Source: Verrucomicrobiales bacterium
GTDB taxonomy: Bacteria > Verrucomicrobiota > Verrucomicrobiia > Verrucomicrobiales > V1-33
NCBI GenBank assembly: GCA_023253575.1
Contig: JALRGB010000060.1
Coordinates: 1-9,872, forward strand
DNA length: 9,872 nt
Direction: 5' to 3'
Part shown: positions 1 through 6,781 of the stretch, in pieces
Position numbering within the stretch: the first letter of the stretch is position 1
Layout of the letters: each line of letters begins with the position of its first letter
Notes under the pieces: model-generated
The model's database searches: none
Seen by the model: the letters and a program-made list of their open reading frames with translations, nothing else
What the model was told of the DNA's origin: nothing
Program-made: the position numbers and the translations under genes

Positions 1-1899
1 AACTTGGATGAGGCCTTTACCAAGCTCGAGCGGATGGTGGATGCGTCGGAAGAACGCGGCACTGATCTGATCAAAATCGAGGTATTGAGCATTGATAAAA
101 TGGAGGCCAAAGAACTGGCCAACGAAGTGGCGGAAGCGTACACGGCTCGTCGTAAGTTGATTGAGCATGAGCGGGTGCAGCTGGCGTTCCAAACGCTGAC
201 CCACACCCGCAAAGGTCAGGAGCAAGAAGTCGAGCGGGCCCGCAACAAGATGCTCGAAATCGTCCAGGAACTGGGCATCGTCGACTTGCAAGCCTCCACC
301 CCATTTGGATTCACGCGTGGCGGGGAGTCGACCGGCGGCGCGGACTCACTCTTCATGGAAGCCCAGCGCATGGCTCTGGACAAAAAGACCCAGGTTAACG
401 ACTTCAAAGCGCAGCTCGAGTCGATCAAAGATAAACAAGGTGAATCGTTGATCAGTGCGGCCGCCAATCTGAATCTGCTCGACCCCAAGACAACTTCCGT
501 CTACACTCAATACCTTCAGGATCAGCGTACCGCCTCCATGATGGAAACGAGTGGTCTCGGTGAAAACCATCCGGACATCGTTTCCTTGAAAGCCGGCATG
601 GCTGTGCAGAAGGAGCAATTGGAAGAGGGTGTGAAGCAACTTCGCGATAATCTCGAAGACAAAATCAGCATGACGGAAAAGGTTCTCCAAAACATCGAGA
701 ACATTACCAAGGAGCAAAAAGACGCCAGCATTCTGGATCGCGGCAAATACGCTCAGTATCAGCAAGCTAAAGACCAGTATGGTACCGCTCAGGAAATCTT
801 GAACAAGATGATCGACGAACAGGAGCGGGCCCGGGTGGTAAATTTGATGCCGCGGAAGCCGGCGACCATTCACGAGTATGCCACGGAGGCGGTGACTTAT
901 TCCAAACCGAATGCCAAGCTGCAACTAGGCTTGGGAGCGGTCTTGGGCTTGATCCTTGGTCTGGGATTTGCTTTCTTCCTTGAGTATCTCGATACCAGTG
1001 TCAAGACGCTAGATGATGTGGAGCGGTATCTCGGCGTGCCAGTGCTGGCGGTCATTCCGAAGGATGTGGGCATCTTGCACAAACAAAGCGGCATCAGTCC
1101 GGATGCGGAAGCGTACCGGATTTTGCGAACCAATATCGAGTTCAACCGCAAGAGTGCGGATGCGAACGCGATTACCATTGTGTCGGGCGGAGCGGGCGAG
1201 GGCAAATCGACGACGCTGGTGAATCTGGCGTATATTTGCGCTCAGGGTGGCTACAACACGTTGATGATCGACGCGGACTTGCGTCGTCCGAAACTGCACA
1301 CTTTCTTTGACATCAACAACTCGGTGGGTTTGACAAACTACCTGACGACGGACTTGCAGTTGGAGGACGTCATTTTGCAGACGCCGATCGACAATCTTTA
1401 TTTTATGCCCTCGGGCATTTTGCCGGCGGATGCGGCGGGTATTTTGAACTCCCGCCGGATGTCTGAATTGATTGCGGATGTGAAGAATCGTTTTGACTTG
1501 GTGTTGATCGATTCGCCGCCGATTTTGGGTGTTTCGGATGCTTCCGTGCTCGCGTCCGAAGTGGATTTGACGATGATTGTTATCCAGCACCGCAAGTTGC
1601 CGCGCTCGATGCTCTTGCGAGTGAAGCAAGCGATTGAGAACGTCGGTGGCAACTTGCTGGGGGTGGTCCTGAACAACGTCGATGTGCGGAGCGACAGCCA
1701 GTACCAGTACTATACTAGCTATTACACGTATTACTCGCCAACCAACACCGAAGCCAAAGGCAAAAGCCGTCCGGTTTCCAAGGGCAGCGAGTCGGGGTCG
1801 AGTCGGCCATCGCCCGCAGTGGCGGCGGCTAGTGCGTCGAAGAAGTCCAGTTCTAAGTCCAGCTCCAAGGACAAGGGATTGGATGATGATCAGTACTAA
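1..1899 (+). CDS. Polysaccharide co-polymerase / BY-type tyrosine autokinase (Wzc-like), 5' end missing
   Basis: The frame is open at the left edge, so the N-terminus (with the first membrane helix and most of the Wzz domain) lies outside the window. Residues are counted from the codon at position 4. Residues 1-290 are a largely helical, coiled-coil periplasmic region. A membrane helix follows at about 308-326, preceded by the Pro-rich stretch (PRKPAT, 283-288) usual before TM2 in Wzz/Wzc proteins. The cytoplasmic kinase begins with EAYRILRTNI (369-378). It has Walker A GAGEGKST (K401), Walker A' LMIDADLRRP (420-429) and Walker B LVLIDSPP (499-506), the BY-kinase set. A tyrosine cluster (seven Tyr between 567 and 577) is the expected autophosphorylation site. 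Family knowledge: such proteins control chain length and export of exopolysaccharide or capsule at the inner membrane, through cycles of autophosphorylation. The next gene encodes an export protein, which supports this role. Oddity: a 52-residue Ser/Lys-rich tail follows the Tyr cluster and ends in DDDQY. Confidence 0.93.
   Translation, partial: NLDEAFTKLERMVDASEERGTDLIKIEVLSIDKMEAKELANEVAEAYTARRKLIEHERVQLAFQTLTHTRKGQEQEVERARNKMLEIVQELGIVDLQASTPFGFTRGGESTGGADSLFMEAQRMALDKKTQVNDFKAQLESIKDKQGESLISAAANLNLLDPKTTSVYTQYLQDQRTASMMETSGLGENHPDIVSLKAGMAVQKEQLEEGVKQLRDNLEDKISMTEKVLQNIENITKEQKDASILDRGKYAQYQQAKDQYGTAQEILNKMIDEQERARVVNLMPRKPATIHEYATEAVTYSKPNAKLQLGLGAVLGLILGLGFAFFLEYLDTSVKTLDDVERYLGVPVLAVIPKDVGILHKQSGISPDAEAYRILRTNIEFNRKSADANAITIVSGGAGEGKSTTLVNLAYICAQGGYNTLMIDADLRRPKLHTFFDINNSVGLTNYLTTDLQLEDVILQTPIDNLYFMPSGILPADAAGILNSRRMSELIADVKNRFDLVLIDSPPILGVSDASVLASEVDLTMIVIQHRKLPRSMLLRVKQAIENVGGNLLGVVLNNVDVRSDSQYQYYTSYYTYYSPTNTEAKGKSRPVSKGSESGSSRPSPAVAAASASKKSSSKSSSKDKGLDDDQY
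1843..1866 (+). repeat. Imperfect 12-bp tandem repeat encoding SSSK-type units
   Basis: Two adjacent 12-base units (AAGTCCAGTTCT and AAGTCCAGCTCC) differ at two positions. They encode the serine/lysine-rich part of the kinase tail, about residues 614-621. The unit length is a multiple of three, so gain or loss of copies would change tail length without a frameshift. Confidence 0.7.
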
Positions 1900-1935
1900 G
1901 AAAATTTCCCAGCACATCGTCACCCTCTATTGAAG

Positions 1936-2538
1936 ATGATTAAATCTATTCACGCATTCTTCGCTTTGGCCATGGTCGTGGCGTTCCTGTCTGGTGCAGG
2001 CACATCGCAGGCCCAGAATGGGGAGACTCCATTGCGGTCTGCCGATCAGGTCAAAATTACCATCACGGGTGTTCCGGCCAATGACCAGCAGTCGATGGCC
2101 TTGCAAACGTATATTGTTTCGAATGAGGGGACGATTCGTCTCCAGCATTTGAAGGGCGAGATTAGGGCGGTGGGCCTGACTCCGACGGCTTTGGCTCGTG
2201 CGGTGGAAGCGGCTTACAAGTCCTCCAAGATTTACACAAATCCGGCCATCAATGTGTCCCGTCTTGATTCCGCGACGTCGGTGCAGATGGTTTCCGTCAG
2301 CGGCAACGTTCGATTGGGTGGATCTACTGTCTTCCGGCCGGGCATGAGGATTGTTGAAGCGATCGCGGAGAAGGGTGGTCCGGACGACTTTGCCAACATG
2401 AAGAAGGTCCGTCTGGTCCGCGGCCAAAAAGCTCAGGAAATGGATTTGAGCAATGTGTCGGGTAATCCGGAACGAAATGTTCTTCTGGAGCCAGGGGATT
2501 TGATCATTGTCCCTGCCGGTGGGTTCTTTAAGAAATAA
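1936..2538 (+). CDS. Small polysaccharide export protein (Poly_export/SLBB, Wza-like)
   Basis: From the ATG at 1936 the product is 200 residues. I prefer this to the in-frame TTG at 1930 because it is ATG and gives a clean signal peptide (basic MIK, hydrophobic core about 7-19, probable cleavage after SQA at 24-26). No strong Shine-Dalgarno is visible. Residues about 33-108 look like the polysaccharide export domain: LRSADQVKITITG at the start, a central EGTIRLQHL, and NPAINVSRL near the end. Residues about 118-193 look like one SLBB domain (VSGNVRLGGSTVFRPGMRIVEA... ending LEPGDLIIVP). Family knowledge: these proteins form or contact the outer-membrane conduit for exopolysaccharide. The gene starts 36 bases after the kinase gene and is probably its export partner in one operon. 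It is much shorter than Wza, has one SLBB domain, and has no cysteine at all, so it cannot be lipidated like Wza. It may be a periplasmic accessory or adaptor rather than the full channel. Confidence 0.85.
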   Translation: MIKSIHAFFALAMVVAFLSGAGTSQAQNGETPLRSADQVKITITGVPANDQQSMALQTYIVSNEGTIRLQHLKGEIRAVGLTPTALARAVEAAYKSSKIYTNPAINVSRLDSATSVQMVSVSGNVRLGGSTVFRPGMRIVEAIAEKGGPDDFANMKKVRLVRGQKAQEMDLSNVSGNPERNVLLEPGDLIIVPAGGFFKK

Positions 2539-2553
2539 GCGGTGGCCACTCTT

Positions 2554-4212
2554 TTAGTGTCCACTGAGCAAAGTCCGCGCATGTTCCAGCGCGGACTTTT
2601 CTTTGCCTCCGAGCATCCGTGCGATTTCGATTACTCTCTCTTCGCCGGTGATGAGCCGGAGTGAAGAGGTGGTCCGTCCTCCCTCGAATTCTTTAGTGAC
2701 TTCATAATGGGCGGCGGCGAGAGCGGCGACTTGTGGCATGTGGGTAATGGCCACTACCTGATGGGAACCGCCGAGATCGGCCATTTTACGCCCCACACTG
2801 GTGGCGATTTCCCCGCCGACATTGGCGTCGATCTCGTCGAACACGAGCAGGGGAATGGCGTCTTGGCGAGCGAGGGCGCTTTTAATGGCCAGCATGACGC
2901 GTGACATTTCACCGCTCGAGGCGACGAGCCGCAGCGGGCGGGATGGTTCTCCGGGATTCGGTGCAAAATGGAAATCGACTTCCTCTCCGCCATGAGCGCC
3001 GGGTTCTGGAAGTGGGTCGAGTTTGATCTCAAAGAGGGCGCGTTTGAAACCCAGATCGAGCAGATGCCCGGAGATTTCTTTGGCGAGTTTTGGTCCTGCT
3101 TTGTCGCGGAGTTTTCGCAGGCTGGTGGCCGTGACGGACATTGCTTGTCGGCAAGATTTTTCCTGGGCTTCGAGGGTTGCCAACGCTTCGCCGCGGTTTT
3201 CAATACGGGACAGTCGCAGCGTTGATTTTTGAAGATGGGCGAGGACCGCCTCCACACTGCCACCGTATTTCCGTTTCAGGGACTCGAGCACGTTGATTCG
3301 TTCCTCTAGCGCTGAGAGTGCGGCGGGGTCGAGTTCAATGCGGTCGCTGTAATCGCGCAGCGTATTTTCCAGCTCTTCTAGTTCGACTAGCGCGGTTTCT
3401 GCTCCTTCTAGGCGGGCGCCGACGGTGGGGTCGAGGCGGTCCAGTTCACGCAATCCGCGTTGGAGTTGTCGGAGGTGAGTGAGGACGGAGTCATCGTCAT
3501 CGGCCAGTTTCTGCAGTGATGACCCCACCAATTCCAGCAATCGGGATCCATTGGCAGCAGTTTTGTAGCGTTGCACTAACTCATCTTCTTCCTCTATTCG
3601 CAGGTTGGCCGCTTCAATTTCGGTCACTTGATGGTGCAGCAGTTCGACCTCTGAGTCGGTGGCCCGTTCGGCGTGAGCGAGTTCGTCGAGTTCGCGGCGG
3701 CTGGCGCGCCACGCGGCGTGGGCTGCTTGATGGGCGGCGAGAGCGGCGGTGGCCCCGGCATAGGCGTCGAGCATGGCTCGCTGGCGTTCGCGGGACAATA
3801 ATGATTGATGGTCATGAGGGCCGTGCAGGTCGACCAAATGATGTCCAATTTCCTTCAAGCTGGCCAGAGTGGATGGACTGTTATTGATGAACTGGCGGTT
3901 TTGGCCGCTGGAGGTCATGACGCGTTTGACGAGCAGTTCGTCGCCTTCACAGGGCTCGAGTCCCGCCTCCGACAGTTGGGCGTTCAGTTCCTGGGGCTGC
4001 GCCAGATGAAAAATGGCTTCTACAGTACAGCCGTCCTGCCCGGTCCGAATCATTGAGCGATCGGCCCGCTCGCCTAAAACCAGCTTGAGGGCACCCACGA
4101 TCATGGACTTGCCAGCCCCCGTCTCACCGGTAATGCACACCAGACCCGGACCGACCTCCCACGTCAGATCTTCGACCAGGGCCAGATTTTTGATGCGTAA
4201 CGAGGCGAGCAT
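2554..4212 (-). CDS. recN: DNA repair protein RecN
   Basis: The product is 552 residues from the ATG whose complement ends at 4212, matching the usual RecN length of about 550. The frame stays open to 4338, but the protein starting MLASLRIKNLALVEDL aligns with the family N-terminus, so the longer start is rejected. Walker A GETGAGKS is at 29-36, followed by a long coiled-coil middle (about 150-370) rich in Glu, Leu and Arg. The C-terminal ATPase lobe has the ABC signature SSGEMSR (432-438), Walker B LLVFDEID (D459, E460), the D-loop DANVGG and the ITHMPQ segment with H491. Family knowledge: RecN is a cytoplasmic SMC-like ATPase that tethers or organises DNA ends during double-strand-break repair, often under SOS control. 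The gene is convergent with the polysaccharide operon (15 bases between stop codons) and divergent from the hydrolase gene. I could not see a convincing LexA box upstream. Confidence 0.97.
   Translation of the reverse strand: MLASLRIKNLALVEDLTWEVGPGLVCITGETGAGKSMIVGALKLVLGERADRSMIRTGQDGCTVEAIFHLAQPQELNAQLSEAGLEPCEGDELLVKRVMTSSGQNRQFINNSPSTLASLKEIGHHLVDLHGPHDHQSLLSRERQRAMLDAYAGATAALAAHQAAHAAWRASRRELDELAHAERATDSEVELLHHQVTEIEAANLRIEEEDELVQRYKTAANGSRLLELVGSSLQKLADDDDSVLTHLRQLQRGLRELDRLDPTVGARLEGAETALVELEELENTLRDYSDRIELDPAALSALEERINVLESLKRKYGGSVEAVLAHLQKSTLRLSRIENRGEALATLEAQEKSCRQAMSVTATSLRKLRDKAGPKLAKEISGHLLDLGFKRALFEIKLDPLPEPGAHGGEEVDFHFAPNPGEPSRPLRLVASSGEMSRVMLAIKSALARQDAIPLLVFDEIDANVGGEIATSVGRKMADLGGSHQVVAITHMPQVAALAAAHYEVTKEFEGGRTTSSLRLITGEERVIEIARMLGGKEKSALEHARTLLSGH
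2570..2604 (+). terminator. Rho-independent terminator of the polysaccharide operon, inside recN 3' coding sequence
   Basis: A perfect 11-bp inverted repeat (AAAGTCCGCGC at 2570-2580 and GCGCGGACTTT at 2589-2599) encloses an 8-base loop. Its 3' arm runs into a T-rich stretch (TTTTCTTT, 2597-2604) on the plus strand. It starts 31 bases after the exporter stop codon. On the minus strand the hairpin is followed by GCTCAG, so it should terminate the plus-strand operon and be at best weak for recN. It lies wholly within the last codons of recN. Confidence 0.85.
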
Positions 4213-4355
4213 GGGTCGAGTATTGCGGTGGGAGCGACGGATGCAAATGAGCGGAAGCGGAATGATGAAACGGGATGAAGAGAGATCGAAGATTTTCCTG
4301 ATGGGTGACAACTCCGACTCGTCAGCGGCCGGCATCACGGGTACAGAGAGAAGCT
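4213..4355. promoter_or_regulatory. Divergent intergenic region between recN and the hydrolase gene
   Basis: This 143-base stretch separates the chosen start codons of two divergent genes, so it should hold promoters for both. No clear -35/-10 pair or operator stands out on either strand. A TTGTCA hexamer on the minus strand (about 4305-4310) lacks a good -10 partner. A purine-rich AGAGAGAAG just before the ATG at 4356 is a plausible ribosome binding site for the hydrolase gene and favours that start over the GTG at 4305. Confidence 0.4.
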
Positions 4356-5171
4356 ATGGTGAACACGGTCTCTCCCGGCGCCCTCACGATTACTTTTCTT
4401 GGCACGGGTACCTCGGTGGGGGTGCCCATGATTGGTTGTGATTGTGCGGTTTGTCACTCGGACGACCCCCGGGACCGTCGCTGCCGGTCTTCTATTCTCG
4501 TCACGACACCTGAGGCTCAGTGGGTTGTGGATGCAGGTCCCGATTTTCGGTTTCAATGTTTACGGGCTGGGTTTCGGCATCTTGATGCGGTGTTGCTGAC
4601 GCATGCGCATACGGATCATGTAGCTGGGTTTGACGATCTCCGTCGGTTTACTGTGGGTGCGGAGGAAAGCCTGCCCGTACATGGCAGTGGTTCTTGTCTG
4701 GCTGCGGTGCGCCGGATGTTTGAATTCGCCTTTAATGGGGAGAATCGTTATCCAGGGTATTTCAAACCTCGGCCGTGTCCGTTTGACGGGCCGTTTCAGC
4801 TGGGTGCGACCACCATTACCCCGCTGCTGGTTCATCACGGGAAGGTCGAAACCCATGGATTTCTCTTTAGTCGCGCTGGGCGGAAAATGGTGGCGTATCT
4901 GCCTGATCTCAAGTCAGCGCCCGCCTCGACCGTGGCTGCGCTGGCCGGAGTAGAAGTCTTGATAATTGATGCTCTGCGCTTTACGAGTCATCCGACTCAC
5001 ATGAACTTTGAGGAAGCCGAGGCTTTGGCGCGCGAAGTGAAGGCGGGCCGCACGTGGTTTACGCATTTTCAGTGTCAAGTCAGTCATGCGGAAGCAGAGG
5101 AAAATCTGCCCGTGGACGTGCGTTTGGCGTATGATGGATTGATCCTCTCTCTTCCCCTCATTGAATTGTGA
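4356..5171 (+). CDS. MBL-fold metallo-hydrolase, PhnP-like
   Basis: The product is 271 residues from the ATG at 4356, chosen because a purine-rich site precedes it and the family motif LTITFLGTGTSVGVP (10-24) follows soon after. The metallo-beta-lactamase signature HAHTDH is at 83-88. Further probable metal ligands are H161 (HHGK), D184 (YLPDLK) and H237 (WFTHF). A CDCAVC cluster (C28, C30, C33), followed by an Arg-rich segment and RCRSS, closely resembles the structural zinc site of PhnP, where a C-terminal His completes the site; H244 could play that part here. Family knowledge: E. coli PhnP is a phosphoribosyl cyclic phosphodiesterase of the C-P lyase pathway, but many relatives have unknown substrates. 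No phosphonate genes are present here, so a general cyclic-phosphodiester or nucleotide hydrolase role is all I infer. Its TGA overlaps the GTG of the next gene by 4 bases. The enzyme should be cytoplasmic, as no signal peptide is seen. Confidence 0.9.
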   Translation: MVNTVSPGALTITFLGTGTSVGVPMIGCDCAVCHSDDPRDRRCRSSILVTTPEAQWVVDAGPDFRFQCLRAGFRHLDAVLLTHAHTDHVAGFDDLRRFTVGAEESLPVHGSGSCLAAVRRMFEFAFNGENRYPGYFKPRPCPFDGPFQLGATTITPLLVHHGKVETHGFLFSRAGRKMVAYLPDLKSAPASTVAALAGVEVLIIDALRFTSHPTHMNFEEAEALAREVKAGRTWFTHFQCQVSHAEAEENLPVDVRLAYDGLILSLPLIEL

Positions 5172-6781
5172 TTTTTTTGCGCCCTGACTCCCGAAATTGG
5201 CTGCTTTTTGCCGCCTTCTTTTTGTCGTTTCTCTCGGGACTGGCCGCGGCGGCGCCCAGTCCGGATTATCGGGAGGCGACGGTCGTTCTTTACAACAAAG
5301 AGGTGTCGGCATCGCGGCGACTGGCTGAATTTTATGCCAAGGCCCGCCGCATTCCTGCCGGAAATCTCGTCGGGCTCGAGCTGTCGACCGCGGAAACCAT
5401 CAGCCGCGCTGAATATGAAAAAACTTTGGCTGGCCCGCTGAGACAAGTTTTCAGTGACAAAGGATGGTGGACGATGGGGACGGGGGCGGATGGAGCGCAG
5501 GCCACCGTCAACACCCGCCGGATTTTCGCTGTCATGTCGGGCGTGCCGTTGCGCATCACGGAAGACGCCACGGTCGAAGGACCGCGTGATCCCGCCACTG
5601 GCCAGCCTGTCGCGGCTGGGGCGGGCCAGCAAAACAATGCCAGTGTTGATTCTGAGTTGACGGTGTTGGGTGTGCCGGGGGCTAAAATTACAGCGGGGCT
5701 GAACAATCCGTATTTTCGCAAGGATGTGGCCTTTGCGGACGATAGCCCGCCGGCGGTGATGTTGGTGGGTCGAGTGGACGGCCCGACCTACCCGATTTGT
5801 GAACGAATGATTACGGACGCCGTGGCCACGGAAAAAACGGGTTTGTGGGGGCGTGTATATCTGGATCTTGCCATCAAAGGGAAAGGGTATGAAGAAGGCG
5901 ACACGTGGCTGCTGACCGCGGGGCGTGCCTTCAATACCGCCGGCTGGCCGGTCATCATCGACGCTCACCCGCAAACATTACCGACCAACTATCCGATGAT
6001 GGATGCCGCGGTTTATCTGGGCTGGTATACCCGCTCTCCGGATGGTCCATTCGTTAATCCATCGTTCCGCTTCCGTCGTGGAGCTGTCGCCACCCACCTC
6101 CACAGCTTCAGTGCCACCACGTTGCGAGGGGAAAACGGTGACTGGTGCGGGCCGCTGCTGGCTAAAGGAGCCGCCGCGGTGTTGGGCAATACATGGGAGC
6201 CGTATTTGACGCTGACCACGCAGCTTCACATCTTCAGTGAACGCCTTCTCAAGGGGTATACTCTAGCCGAGGCTGCGTGGATGGCGACGCCGGCCCTTTC
6301 TTGGATGAACGTGGTCCTTGGCGATCCACTCTATCGTCCGTTCGCAGCCATGGATGCCACGCGTCCGGTCAAGGAGAGCGAAGATTTTCAGGCGTATTAT
6401 CGACTGACGGCTGAATACGGGGCGGCTGAGGATAAGGAGCCATTCATGCGCGCGGTGGAAGCTGCCGCGAGGAAAAAAGGAAGTGGTGTGTTGTGGGAGG
6501 GGCTGGGTGTGCTCACGCAGATGTATGCGGCCACGGATCTGAAGCGGGCGGCGGTGGCCTTCGAAAATGCGGCTAAGCTGTATTCACGTCCCTCCGACAA
6601 AATCCGTTGTTATCTACAAGTGCCGGATATGCAGCGACGTAATAATCAAATAGACGGGGCCATGGCCGATCTCCGCCGCATCATTAGCGAATTTCCCCAG
6701 GCGCCGGAGGCTGAGGCTGCCCGCGTCTGGCTCAATACCATCAAGCCCGCACCTCCCGGCGCGGCCCCTCCTCAACAGTGA
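5168..6781 (+). CDS. Exported TIGR03790-family protein with C-terminal TPR-like tail
   Basis: The product is 537 residues from a GTG start that overlaps the upstream stop as GTGA. It begins with a signal peptide (hydrophobic about 11-27, Ala-rich cleavage region near 26-29), so it is probably secreted or periplasmic. The main body (about 35-395) has features I associate with TIGR03790: VVLYNKEVSASRRLAEFYA (39-57) followed by ARRIP, RVDGPTYPI (202-210), and a C-terminal block with GAAAVLGNTWEPY (334-346), YTLAEAAWM (364-372) and VVLGDPLYRPF (382-392). Residues about 440-525 are Ala-rich paired helices resembling TPR repeats, with a short Pro-rich end. The family has no established function that I know of. 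The layout of the C-terminal block resembles the end of C25-type peptidases, but the usual catalytic GHG appears replaced by LGW (284-286), so proteolytic activity is doubtful. Its stop overlaps the next gene's GTG by 4 bases. Confidence 0.88.
   Translation: MIFLRPDSRNWLLFAAFFLSFLSGLAAAAPSPDYREATVVLYNKEVSASRRLAEFYAKARRIPAGNLVGLELSTAETISRAEYEKTLAGPLRQVFSDKGWWTMGTGADGAQATVNTRRIFAVMSGVPLRITEDATVEGPRDPATGQPVAAGAGQQNNASVDSELTVLGVPGAKITAGLNNPYFRKDVAFADDSPPAVMLVGRVDGPTYPICERMITDAVATEKTGLWGRVYLDLAIKGKGYEEGDTWLLTAGRAFNTAGWPVIIDAHPQTLPTNYPMMDAAVYLGWYTRSPDGPFVNPSFRFRRGAVATHLHSFSATTLRGENGDWCGPLLAKGAAAVLGNTWEPYLTLTTQLHIFSERLLKGYTLAEAAWMATPALSWMNVVLGDPLYRPFAAMDATRPVKESEDFQAYYRLTAEYGAAEDKEPFMRAVEAAARKKGSGVLWEGLGVLTQMYAATDLKRAAVAFENAAKLYSRPSDKIRCYLQVPDMQRRNNQIDGAMADLRRIISEFPQAPEAEAARVWLNTIKPAPPGAAPPQQ

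Noticed and set aside
1009..1923. Long minus-strand open frame opposite the kinase gene (304 codons)
   Set aside because: It is rich in His, Arg and Gln with no recognisable domain, and it lies antisense to a well-supported gene. It is a shadow of that gene's codon bias.
4213..4338. 42-codon N-terminal extension of the recN frame
   Set aside because: The family N-terminus starts at MLASLRIKNLALVEDL. The extension has no family match and would run through the divergent intergenic region.
4213..4355. Possible SOS/LexA operator for recN
   Set aside because: RecN is often SOS-controlled, but I found no convincing LexA-type inverted repeat here, and LexA motifs in this group are not certain to me.
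4356..5171. Calling the hydrolase phnP and assigning a phosphonate pathway
   Set aside because: The fold and Cys cluster resemble PhnP, but there are no C-P lyase genes nearby and related enzymes differ in substrate.
5084..5974. Long minus-strand open frame opposite the TIGR03790 gene (296 codons)
   Set aside because: The composition is Arg/His-rich without motifs, and it overlaps two strongly supported plus-strand genes.
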